DNA of 6,817 nucleotides from Candidatus Desulfofervidaceae bacterium. GTDB lineage: Bacteria; Desulfobacterota; Desulfofervidia; Desulfofervidales; Desulfofervidaceae. The position numbers and the translations under genes are program-made. Positions within the stretch are counted from its first letter, which is position 1. Every line of letters starts with the position of its first letter. The notes under the pieces were generated by a model that saw nothing but the letters and a program-made list of their open reading frames with translations, had not been told where the DNA came from and made no database searches. The stretch is from NCBI GenBank assembly GCA_021160485.1, contig JAGHCL010000064.1:1-6817 (forward strand). Direction: 5' to 3'. Below, one piece after another: positions 1-6,762 of the stretch.

Positions 1-505
1 GCCAACTTCCCCAGGCAGTAGAAGGACTAGCACTGCTTGCCTTATTCCAGATAACTTCCCCTCGCATTAAAAAACCTATCTCAAACATATCTTCTATAAT
101 ATAAGCATGAAGCGGAATATAGGGCTTCCTACCTAAATTGGCGATATTTATACACACCCTTCCTCCTGGTACCAGCACGCGGTATACTTCATACCATACA
201 CGTTTTAAAAATGCTCTGTATTCCTTCAAAGTAAAATTTTCATCATATTCTTTACCCACATTATAAGGCGGTGAAGTAACCATCAGATGCACACTATTAT
301 CAGGCAACTCTTCCATTCTTTCACTAGACTTACAAAATATGCGATTTAAACACTCAGGAGGAATGGGATTTTCAACGTATTTTACCTTTTTCTCTTTTGG
401 TAGATCTTGGTAAAGTCTACTAGCATAAAAGGCAGTAGAGTTATGATTTATCCGCCCTGGGACTCCAAAAGAGCTTGTTTTTGTCCCTTTTTTTGATTTA
501 GCCAT
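1..505 (-). CDS. Site-specific DNA methyltransferase (beta-class, probably N4-cytosine), C-terminus cut by window edge
   Basis: This is the N-terminal 168 residues of a DNA methyltransferase, the likely modification partner of the adjoining endonuclease. It begins at ATG 505 and stays open to base 2. The catalytic motif IV, TSPPY, is at residues 77-81 and is followed by NVGKEYD. Further on are VLVPGGRVCINIANLG (110-125) and GEVIWNKASSASPSTAWGSW (149-168), both typical of this methyltransferase family. Because motif IV comes early, the SAM-binding FxGxG motif should lie beyond the left edge, as in beta-class enzymes. Ser before PPY favours N4-cytosine over N6-adenine methylation; this is family knowledge, not proof. 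The ATG overlaps the endonuclease stop by 8 bases (ATGGCTAA). A GAGGG at 513-509 lies only 3 bases upstream, so translation is probably coupled. The recognition sequence cannot be read from this fragment. Confidence 0.93.
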   Translation of the reverse strand, partial: MAKSKKGTKTSSFGVPGRINHNSTAFYASRLYQDLPKEKKVKYVENPIPPECLNRIFCKSSERMEELPDNSVHLMVTSPPYNVGKEYDENFTLKEYRAFLKRVWYEVYRVLVPGGRVCINIANLGRKPYIPLHAYIIEDMFEIGFLMRGEVIWNKASSASPSTAWGSW

Positions 506-1382
506 TTTCCCTCAAAAGTTTAAGAAATTTCTCAGCCTTCTTTTCATAAGTTGGCTCTTGGTTGGCTGCTTCTATCAATTTGCCTAATTCTTTCTTAGTT
601 TTCATACCTCGGAAGAATTCTCTGTCCCCTGAAAGTAAAATCGTTATTTCTTCCTGAAATTCAGTGTAAGAATCAAATCTTATAAACCCTTTTTTAGAGG
701 TGGCTTTGATGTTATTAGCATGATGTGGATTATCTAAAGGGCAAGGATTTAGAGAGTAAAACCCCTGAACTATGCCTGCGTTTTTTAGATAATCCACCTT
801 TTTATAATAACTTTTAGTAATGGGTGTATTTCCTAAAATTATTATTGGAATATGTGATGACTTAAAGCTAGAAACACGAATATTGATGCTTTTGCCAGTG
901 GCCTTTAGCATAGTATCTGATCTTAAAAGTCCAGGGTTACCTTGATGAGTGGTATAATCACCAACACATTTTAGTTGCTTAGTTTGAGGATTAAACTCCC
1001 AGTTCCAAACCACAGACATCTTTACTTCTACAAGCATAAGGATATTTTCGGGCTTTTGGATCGTCTCTGTCGTTTTACATATCGCTACATCAGCCGAAGA
1101 CCTGTTAGATAAACCAATCTCCTCACAAATAACACTTTGAACAGCAAATGCATTAAAATTGTTGGCAATGCTTTCTAAAAGCCCTTGGGTCCATTTTTCT
1201 GTATAACTACCAATAAATGCATTCCTACTTTGAAGGGTATTCTTTTTTCCTTTATATCCTTTAGGCCAATAAGCTATATACTGCTTATTTTCAGTTATAT
1301 AAAACAACTGCTCTGGTGTGGCTATCTCAAGGGCTTTTTTAAAAAATCTCTCCTCTTCAGTCCTGCTCCATAAATTTCGCAT
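498..1382 (-). CDS. Putative type II restriction endonuclease, PD-(D/E)xK fold
   Basis: This 294-residue protein is likely the restriction partner of the methyltransferase that follows it. Counting from the ATG at 1382, it has a PD-(D/E)xK-like core: D98 in SSADVAIC, then E119-V-K121 at the end of the hydrophobic strand ILMLVEVK, with a possible helical E62 in GSYTEKW. A later strand, HIPIIILGNTPI, fits the rest of an alpha/beta nuclease core. Length and position directly before a methyltransferase fit a type II enzyme. I do not recognise the exact family or its target site. The start is ambiguous: GTG at 1385 overlaps the sufB stop by 4 bases, and ATG at 1382 overlaps it by 1 (TGATG). AAGGA at 1396-1392 is 6 or 9 bases upstream of these, so it does not decide between them. 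Sampled lines are about 34% GC against about 47% in the sufB gene, which suggests acquisition by transfer. The assignment as endonuclease is inference from motif plus context. Confidence 0.8.
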   Translation of the reverse strand: MRNLWSRTEEERFFKKALEIATPEQLFYITENKQYIAYWPKGYKGKKNTLQSRNAFIGSYTEKWTQGLLESIANNFNAFAVQSVICEEIGLSNRSSADVAICKTTETIQKPENILMLVEVKMSVVWNWEFNPQTKQLKCVGDYTTHQGNPGLLRSDTMLKATGKSINIRVSSFKSSHIPIIILGNTPITKSYYKKVDYLKNAGIVQGFYSLNPCPLDNPHHANNIKATSKKGFIRFDSYTEFQEEITILLSGDREFFRGMKTKKELGKLIEAANQEPTYEKKAEKFLKLLRENG

Positions 1383-2497
1383 CACAATAAATCCTTACTC
1401 GTCTCTTCTATGACTTCATCCAATTTTTTCTGTAAAGCCGCGGGCAGCCCTTCTATATCTGCTTCCAAAAAACCCCTTACAATGACTGAAGTGGCTTCTT
1501 CTTCGTCCAATCCTCTTGCCATCAGGTATTCTATTTCTTCCTGAGCAATCTTTCCTACGGCTGCTTCATGGGAGAGCTCAACAGCATCGGTTTTAGCCAC
1601 AAGCTCGGGGATAGCATGGATAAAGCCATTTTTCAAAATTAATCCCTTACACTCTAGATGCCCTTTTACTCCTCCTACTTCTCCTACAAGGCGTCCCCGG
1701 GAGATTATTTGTCCACCAGTCGTCATGGCTCGTGAGATAATCTCTGCCCGTGCCTGTGGAGCACCACAAATTACTTCTCCTCCCACATCTAACTGACTGC
1801 CAGGTGGCGCTACAAGCACAGATTGCAGCTGAGCCACAGCCCTTTTCCCTTTAAGCCGCACTACTGGAAACATTTGGACAGACTTTACTTCACCCAGGGT
1901 AATATAGTTAGAAATAAATTGGCCATCTTCTTCCACTTTTACTGCTGTGCGTGGACGCACAATAACATCCTTCCCCCACCGGTGAATCATCGTGAAGTGT
2001 AATTTCCCACCCTTTTTGATATAAACCTCAGTGACGCCTAGGTGTACTCCCTTGCTTATATGCGGAGTGGTCAGACAGCCAGTGATAATATGCAATTCTG
2101 CCCCTTCTTCTACAATGATGATATTATGAACATTCTGAACGAACCCGGACGTAGCAATAAGAAGGGCAGCTTGGATGGGTTTTAAGTTTTTTACTCCAGG
2201 CAGGGCACGGATAAAATATCCGTTAAAAGGGCCTTCTTTAACTGCTTTTGTATATTCATCCTTATCCGGTGACATACATTGCCATAAATAATCCTTTAGC
2301 CAATCGTGTTTTTGCAGGGCTTCTTGAGTGGATAATAATTCTAAGCCTTCTTGTTCCACTTTGCAGTGTACTACTTCCAAGTCTTCCTGAATAAAGGTTC
2401 CTTCTCTTTTAGTAAAATCGGCTTCAATACCTGCTTCTGCTAATCTCTGTTTTTCCTTTTTTGGTAAAGCAGTTAAATTGAATTCCCGTTCAGACAT
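1382..2497 (-). CDS. sufB: SufB/SufD-family Fe-S cluster scaffold, SmsB-like
   Basis: This 371-residue cytoplasmic scaffold is expected to pair with the SufC ATPase to build Fe-S clusters. The N-terminal part has a conserved-looking helix and linker with LSTQEALQKHDWLKDYLW (55-72). The centre is the repetitive beta-helix core typical of SufB/SufD (about 110-300). The C-terminal family signature, LSHEAAVGKI...RGLDEEEA...VRGF, runs from about 308 to 343. C283 in LECKGL and E311 in SHEAA are 28 residues apart. They match E. coli SufB C405 and E434, which are 29 apart, so this looks like a catalytic SufB rather than a SufD. It is shorter than E. coli SufB (about 495 residues), as in two-component SUF-like systems. 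I chose ATG 2497 because AGGAG at 2510-2506 lies 8 bases upstream; the alternative GTG at 2506 would overlap that ribosome binding site. It overlaps sufC by 25 bases. Confidence 0.93.
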   Translation of the reverse strand: MSEREFNLTALPKKEKQRLAEAGIEADFTKREGTFIQEDLEVVHCKVEQEGLELLSTQEALQKHDWLKDYLWQCMSPDKDEYTKAVKEGPFNGYFIRALPGVKNLKPIQAALLIATSGFVQNVHNIIIVEEGAELHIITGCLTTPHISKGVHLGVTEVYIKKGGKLHFTMIHRWGKDVIVRPRTAVKVEEDGQFISNYITLGEVKSVQMFPVVRLKGKRAVAQLQSVLVAPPGSQLDVGGEVICGAPQARAEIISRAMTTGGQIISRGRLVGEVGGVKGHLECKGLILKNGFIHAIPELVAKTDAVELSHEAAVGKIAQEEIEYLMARGLDEEEATSVIVRGFLEADIEGLPAALQKKLDEVIEETSKDLL

Positions 2498-3246
2498 CTT
2501 ATACACTCCTGATAACCGTATTTGCTAATTTGCTCCAAGATTTCAAATGGATTGCCACCAACACACATTTTCCCTTTATATAAAATGCGACCTTTGTCTG
2601 CTGGAACGTATCTCAAAATGTGCCCAGTATGTGTAATGATCAGACCAGATTTTTTCCTTTCTGCCTTTTCTTCTTTAAGAGAGCGACAGGTGATGGGTTT
2701 TGTTGGCGCTCTCCCCATGAGTTTCTTTATTGTTTCTCCAATTAAGGCAATATTTTCCAAGTCTACACCAGACTCAGGTTCGTCCAGCAGAATTAAATCT
2801 GGCTCCTGAGCCATCAATTGCAGCAATTCTGAGCGCTTTATTTCACCTCCAGATAGACCGTCATTGACATCTCTATCCAAAAGATGAGAGAAGTTGATTT
2901 CTTCAGCCAGTCTTTCCATATCTATCTTTTTCCCATGGGCGCAGAGTTTAACCAAGTCCCCAGTTTTCAATCCGGTAATGGTGGGTGGACGTTGAAAGGA
3001 GATGCCAATCCCCATTTTTGCTCTTTCATACACAGGTAAATGGGTAATATCCTGATCTTTAAATATGATCCGTCCTTTTACTACTTTATACCGGGGGAAG
3101 CCCATAATAGTCATTAATAAAGAAGTCTTGCCTGATCCGTTGGGGCCAAAAAGCACTAACAATTCTCCCTTTTTTATCTCCAAATTAATCTCATTTAACA
3201 CACGCTTCCCATTGATTTCTACTGTAAGACCTTCAATCTTAAGCAT
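2473..3246 (-). CDS. sufC: SufC-family ABC ATPase for Fe-S cluster assembly, SmsC-like
   Basis: This 257-residue soluble ABC ATPase is expected to bind the SufB-like protein and drive its rearrangement during cluster assembly. All nucleotide-binding motifs are visible: Walker A GPNGSGKTS (34-42), Q-loop Q85 in SFQRPP, signature LSGGE (131-135), Walker B LILLDEP with D155 and catalytic E156, D-loop SGVD and switch H206. No membrane segment is seen, as expected for SufC. Compared with E. coli SufC there is a basic insert before the H-loop strand (about 178-200) and a Cys pair near the end, ECIRC (247-251). I associate both with the archaeal and clostridial-type SufC branch. The reading frame is open for 45 more codons upstream, into nrdJ. 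ATG 3246 is the right start because ABC homology begins there (MLKIEGLTVEI) and GGAG at 3258-3255 lies 8 bases upstream. Confidence 0.96.
   Translation of the reverse strand: MLKIEGLTVEINGKRVLNEINLEIKKGELLVLFGPNGSGKTSLLMTIMGFPRYKVVKGRIIFKDQDITHLPVYERAKMGIGISFQRPPTITGLKTGDLVKLCAHGKKIDMERLAEEINFSHLLDRDVNDGLSGGEIKRSELLQLMAQEPDLILLDEPESGVDLENIALIGETIKKLMGRAPTKPITCRSLKEEKAERKKSGLIITHTGHILRYVPADKGRILYKGKMCVGGNPFEILEQISKYGYQECIRCLNGNSI
2506..2510 (-). promoter_or_regulatory. Ribosome binding site deciding the sufB start
   Basis: AGGAG lies within the end of sufC, 8 bases before ATG 2497. The upstream in-frame GTG at 2506 begins inside this site and is therefore unlikely to be the start. Confidence 0.65.
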
Positions 3247-3250
3247 ATCT

Positions 3251-3258
3251 CTCACTCC
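3251..3258 (-). promoter_or_regulatory. Ribosome binding site deciding the sufC start
   Basis: GGAGTGAG on the minus strand has its GGAG core 8 bases before ATG 3246. It supports that start over the longer open frame that runs back into nrdJ. Confidence 0.65.
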
Positions 3259-3274
3259 ACAACAAGAATTCACG

Positions 3275-3297
3275 CCCTTATTACCGTTAAATAAGGG
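3275..3297. repeat. 8-bp perfect inverted repeat in the nrdJ-sufC gap
   Basis: CCCTTATT (3275-3282) and AATAAGGG (3290-3297) are perfect inverted arms around a 7-base centre. The dyad overlaps the spacer and -10 of the candidate sufC promoter, so it could be an operator. As RNA it would be a hairpin, but no T-tract follows on the minus strand, so it is a poor intrinsic terminator for nrdJ. Confidence 0.6.
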
Positions 3298-3306
3298 GTA
3301 AGTCAA
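3278..3306 (-). promoter_or_regulatory. Candidate promoter of the suf-restriction operon
   Basis: TTGACT (3306-3301) lies a few bases after the nrdJ stop. It is followed at a 17-base spacing by TAATAA (3283-3278). The -35 is near consensus; the -10 matches TATAAT at only 3 of 6 positions, so the promoter is weak or activator-dependent. The spacer carries ACCCCTTATTT, similar to that in the nrdJ promoter. A start near 3271 would leave a leader of about 25 bases before sufC. Confidence 0.45.
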
Positions 3307-3310
3307 TAGG

Positions 3311-6300
3311 TTAGTCACACCGTGAAAATCCACAGGTACGGCAGACTGCACAACCGCTTTCATGAATGAGGGTATCCCCACACTCAGGACAGGCCTCTAG
3401 ACCTGCCTTAAGAGGGGCAAATTCTATCTGAGCAAGTTCTGCCAACACCTGCGCAATAGCATCCGCACATGAAAGCACTTGTTTCCCTTCGGTCCAGGTG
3501 GGTCTGGGACAACGAATGCCTCGGAGTTGACGCACAATGGCTTCTATCTTTACCCCAGACCGCAATGCCAAGGAGATGAGCCGTCCAATAGCCTCAATCT
3601 GGGAAGCAGCGCACCCTCCTGTTTTACCCATATGGGCGAATACTTCACAGATTCCATGCTGGTCAAAATTTACCGTCACATAGAGTTTTCCACACCCGGT
3701 CATAATGCGTTCTGTCACTCCATGCGTAATTTTTGGTCTTGGTCTGGGTGCAATCTTCTCTCTTGGAGCCGGTGAAGGCACCATAAGCACCTGCTCTGGT
3801 TTACTCCGATCCCGATAGATGGTAATGCCCTTTAATCCCAGTTCATGGGCTTGAAGATAAATATTTTTTACATCTTCCACCGTAGCCGTATAGGGAAGGT
3901 TAATTGTTTTAGACACCGCATTATCTGTATGTCGTTGAAAAGCAGCCTGTAGTTTGATATGCCACTCTGGAGCCATGTCATGGGCGGTGACAAAGATGCG
4001 CTTGATATTTTCTGGAATGGAATAGCCCTCTAGTTTTTGCAGTGATCCTGCTTTAGCTAGGTCTTTTAAAAATTGTTTGTTATAAAATCCTGCCTTCTTG
4101 GCTGTGGCCAGTAACAAAGGGTGAATCTCATGTAGTTCTTCTCCTTCCAATATGTGTCTAACATATGCGAAAGCAAAGATAGGTTCAATGCCGCTGGAAC
4201 AACCGGCAATAATACTCAAACTTCCAGTAGGGGCAATAGTGGTTGTTGTCGCATTACGTAAATGTTTTATGCCTTTTTCAGGATAGATACTTTTATCAAA
4301 ATTAGGAAAATTGCCTCTTTTTTCTGCCAATTTGGCTGAAGCCTCTTTAGACCGCTGATTGATAAAGGCCATTAATTCTTCAGCTAGTTTCTCCGCTTTC
4401 TCTGAATTGTAAGGAATGTCCAGTTTGATTAACATATCGGCAAATCCCATTATGCCAAGGCCAATCTTGCGATTAGCTTTGGTCAATTTTCCTATCTGGG
4501 GGAGGGGATATTTGTTTACATCAATGACATTATCCAGAAAATGTACAGCCGTGTCCACCACTTCTCCGAGCCTTTGGTAATTGATTTTCCCTTTTTCAAC
4601 AAAATGCGAAAGATTGATGGAACCTAGATTGCAGCTTTCGTAAGGCAGAAGTGGCTGTTCGCCGCAATTATGAGCGATGAATCCATTGGCATCAAAGGCG
4701 TTTATTCCCGGGACTTGACAGTCAAAAACCTCTTCTTCTCCACAGAGCGCAATTTCAGCCACTGTGACCACAAAGCGTTCCTGATTAAGACAGCGTTTAT
4801 AGGAGGAAAGAAGTTCTTTAAGGCGTATCTGTTTTTTTTGGTGGGCAAAGCCGATAAGAGTAGCAAATCTTTCAAGGTTTTCTCCAGAGATGACTAGTTC
4901 ATGCTGACTCTTAACTTTGTAAAGTTTAAATCCAGTCCTTCCATCCGGCAAAGGCCTTTGAGCTTCTTTGCGCCGGTTTTGATAGATGCGAGAGAAGATT
5001 CCCAGACGAAGGAGCATACGCTGAACCACTTTGAGAATATCTAAATTTGACTGTGCAAGCCGGACGCTTACCCCCTTTTTTTGACTTCCCTGAACCGAGC
5101 CATCGGCGTCAAAAAAACCCCGTAAAAATCCCCGATAAAAAGCACTTGAAGTTTTTTCTATGCCTGGAGTTACCGTTTTATGTCCACATTCAAGTCCAAG
5201 GTCAAGGGCAAGATCCCTCAGGGCAGCGCTTGCCAGTCGGTATTCTTTGCGGGAAGGAAGATAATGCCAGCCCTTAAAATCAGACCTATGTGGAAGGTTC
5301 TGTGCTGCTCTTAGAGTTTCTTCTATGATTCCATGAAAGCCATTTGTTCCATCTATCCAGACAGAAATTACCGCTTTGTCCTTTTTGAGGGTGCCGTCGC
5401 CTATGAGAAGCCCTAAAAGATAGCCTTCTTCATAAGAGCCAAAGCCTGACCAGGAGTAATTTTCTCTGTGATTACTTAAAAGAATGCGGTCTCCTGGTTT
5501 TAACTTTTCAGGAGGCGTCCAGGCTGTTTTTACACTATAACGAGTCATTTCCGTAATGCAAAGTAGGGGGTGATTTGCAGTGAGTCTTAAAGAAAAACCT
5601 TCTTTTGTCCGAAGTTCAACAATGGCCCTTTTTCCAGTAGAGAAAAATCCCTTCTCACATAAAAAATCCTTTCCGTTAAGGCGTGCATAAAATCTTTGTC
5701 CTACTAAACTTTTCACCTGTCTAGGACCTTCAGAGGTCATCACCCATGTGTCTTTTGGGATGCAGGGGTTGGTAGCTTCTATCTGACCCAGGGCAGGTGT
5801 GGGGTTATATTTATTGATGGTATCTATAAAAATTACCCCTGGGTCACCGCTTTGCCAAGCCGCTTCAGCTATTTTATCAAAGATATAACGGGCAGAGAGT
5901 TTGCGTACCGATTGTCCTGTGTGGGGATTGATCAAATCGTAGTCAGTATCTTTCTTTAATGCCCGCATAAAATTATCAGTAATAGCGACTGAAATATTAA
6001 AATTTGTTAATTGATGTCCATGGGTTTTAGCTTCAATAAAGTTTTCAATATCAGGGTGGTCAACACGTAAGATACCCATATTGGCCCCACGCCGCATTCC
6101 ACCCTGTTTAATCGTTTCCGTAGCGATATCATAAATACGCATGAAAGATACCGGACCACTAGCCACACCATAAGTGGTTTTTACCATGTCACCTTCCGGA
6201 CGAATGCGTGAAAAGGAAAAACCTGTGCCTCCTCCACTTTTATGAATAAGAGCGGCGTGTTTAAGGGTGTTAAATATACTTTTAATAGAGTCTTCTATAG

Positions 6301-6601
6301 GTAGGACAAAGCAGGCAGATAACTGTCCTAGTTCTCTGCCAGCGTTCATAAGGGTAGGGGAGTTGGGCAAAAATTCCAGACTGGCCATCATTGTATAAAA
6401 CTTGTGAGCGATGTTTTCAACATCTGCCTTTTTGTCATAAAGAAGATCGGCTGCTGCCACTGCCCGGGCTACCCGCCAGAACATATCTTCAGGGGTTTCT
6501 ACGACCTTACCTGACGTATCCTTTTTTAAATAACGTTTGGCCAGAACTACTAGGGCGTTGGGGGGTAAAGAAAGATTAGTTTTCACCTCTGGGACTGTCA
6601 T
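3311..6601 (-). CDS. nrdJ: Adenosylcobalamin-dependent (class II) ribonucleotide reductase NrdJ, intein-containing precursor
   Basis: The 1096-residue precursor would yield a 730-residue enzyme after removal of a 366-residue intein (residues 280-645). It reduces ribonucleotides, most likely diphosphates, to deoxyribonucleotides in the cytoplasm using a B12-derived radical. Visible residues include the redox Cys C97 (LSACFVLP), the radical-site N278-P-C-G-E formed by splicing (C646, E648), the partner Cys C657 (ESCNLGSINL) and the phosphate-binding loop APTGSLS (790-796). A TSCPD domain follows (about 967-1055). The C-terminal Cys-rich zinc ribbon has C1071, C1074, C1084, C1087, C1090 and C1095; in many class II enzymes this domain mediates turnover with the reductant. 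No N-terminal ATP-cone is present, so dATP activity control through that domain is unlikely. The start is ATG 6601, with TGAGG 7 bases upstream and a good promoter. No radical-generating small subunit or activase gene is in view, as expected for class II. Confidence 0.97.
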   Translation of the reverse strand: MTVPEVKTNLSLPPNALVVLAKRYLKKDTSGKVVETPEDMFWRVARAVAAADLLYDKKADVENIAHKFYTMMASLEFLPNSPTLMNAGRELGQLSACFVLPIEDSIKSIFNTLKHAALIHKSGGGTGFSFSRIRPEGDMVKTTYGVASGPVSFMRIYDIATETIKQGGMRRGANMGILRVDHPDIENFIEAKTHGHQLTNFNISVAITDNFMRALKKDTDYDLINPHTGQSVRKLSARYIFDKIAEAAWQSGDPGVIFIDTINKYNPTPALGQIEATNPCIPKDTWVMTSEGPRQVKSLVGQRFYARLNGKDFLCEKGFFSTGKRAIVELRTKEGFSLRLTANHPLLCITEMTRYSVKTAWTPPEKLKPGDRILLSNHRENYSWSGFGSYEEGYLLGLLIGDGTLKKDKAVISVWIDGTNGFHGIIEETLRAAQNLPHRSDFKGWHYLPSRKEYRLASAALRDLALDLGLECGHKTVTPGIEKTSSAFYRGFLRGFFDADGSVQGSQKKGVSVRLAQSNLDILKVVQRMLLRLGIFSRIYQNRRKEAQRPLPDGRTGFKLYKVKSQHELVISGENLERFATLIGFAHQKKQIRLKELLSSYKRCLNQERFVVTVAEIALCGEEEVFDCQVPGINAFDANGFIAHNCGEQPLLPYESCNLGSINLSHFVEKGKINYQRLGEVVDTAVHFLDNVIDVNKYPLPQIGKLTKANRKIGLGIMGFADMLIKLDIPYNSEKAEKLAEELMAFINQRSKEASAKLAEKRGNFPNFDKSIYPEKGIKHLRNATTTTIAPTGSLSIIAGCSSGIEPIFAFAYVRHILEGEELHEIHPLLLATAKKAGFYNKQFLKDLAKAGSLQKLEGYSIPENIKRIFVTAHDMAPEWHIKLQAAFQRHTDNAVSKTINLPYTATVEDVKNIYLQAHELGLKGITIYRDRSKPEQVLMVPSPAPREKIAPRPRPKITHGVTERIMTGCGKLYVTVNFDQHGICEVFAHMGKTGGCAASQIEAIGRLISLALRSGVKIEAIVRQLRGIRCPRPTWTEGKQVLSCADAIAQVLAELAQIEFAPLKAGLEACPECGDTLIHESGCAVCRTCGFSRCD
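4667..5764 (-). mobile_element. In-frame intein with LAGLIDADG homing endonuclease, inserted in nrdJ
   Basis: This protein intron of 366 residues (precursor C280 to N645) should excise itself after translation. Splicing elements are complete. Block A begins CIPKDTWVMTSEG. Block B is TANH (341-344). The C-terminal block is VFDCQVPGINAFDANGFIAHN, ending in the penultimate His and terminal Asn, with C646 as the +1 nucleophile. Between them lie two LAGLIDADG-type motifs, YLLGLLIGDG (394-403) and LRGFFDADG (493-501). Their acidic residues D402 and D500 are intact, so the endonuclease may be active. The usual His of the C-terminal block F appears as Asn in GINAF, a form I associate with ribonucleotide reductase inteins. 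The boundaries are fixed because removing it restores the family motif ATNPCGEQPLLPYE. Composition by eye is close to that of the host gene. Confidence 0.96.
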
Positions 6602-6608
6602 ATCAAAA

Positions 6609-6613
6609 CCTCA
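6609..6613 (-). promoter_or_regulatory. Ribosome binding site of nrdJ
   Basis: TGAGG lies 7 bases before ATG 6601 on the minus strand. It confirms that start codon. Confidence 0.65.
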
Positions 6614-6630
6614 GTTTTAATTTAAAAATC

Positions 6631-6659
6631 AGTATACCAGAACAAATAAGGGTATTCAA
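6631..6659 (-). promoter_or_regulatory. Sigma-70-like promoter of nrdJ
   Basis: On the minus strand, TTGAAT (6659-6654) and TATACT (6636-6631) are separated by exactly 17 bases. Transcription should start near 6624, giving a leader of about 23 bases, too short for a cobalamin riboswitch. The spacer contains CCCTTATTT, also found in the promoter ahead of sufC. No classical NrdR box was seen. This is a consensus match by eye only. Confidence 0.7.
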
Positions 6660-6743
6660 ATAAGTACCTTTCCCCAAAATCCTCATTTGGCCTACAAGAA
6701 ACCCCGCAAGTGGGCTATAATAAAGCGATCTTTAAAAAATACC

Positions 6744-6762
6744 TTTCACCTAAAAGGTGAAA
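6744..6762. repeat. 8-bp perfect inverted repeat, possible terminator of an upstream gene
   Basis: TTTCACCT (6744-6751) and AGGTGAAA (6755-6762) pair around AAA. On the minus strand the stem is preceded by Ts and followed by GGTATTTTTT, so it might terminate a gene entering from the right edge. The T-tract is displaced by four bases and the stem is AT-rich, so this is weak. An operator is the alternative. Confidence 0.4.

Noticed and set aside
3275..3297. Intrinsic terminator for nrdJ
   Set aside because: The stem is AT-rich and is followed by CGTGAATTC rather than a T-tract on the minus strand. It fits an operator or promoter dyad better.
3247..3381. A 45-codon N-terminal extension of sufC overlapping the end of nrdJ
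   Set aside because: ABC homology starts at ATG 3246, which has a well-placed GGAG. The extension has no recognisable sequence and runs antiparallel to nothing; it is simply another frame of nrdJ and the gap.
4670..4897. Plus-strand open frames inside nrdJ, sufC and the endonuclease gene
   Set aside because: They lie opposite well-supported genes, have no family resemblance or convincing ribosome sites, and are explained as antisense shadows.
6716..6721. Plus-strand TATAAT as a divergent promoter
   Set aside because: No -35 resembling TTGACA lies 16-18 bases upstream and no gene start follows within the window.
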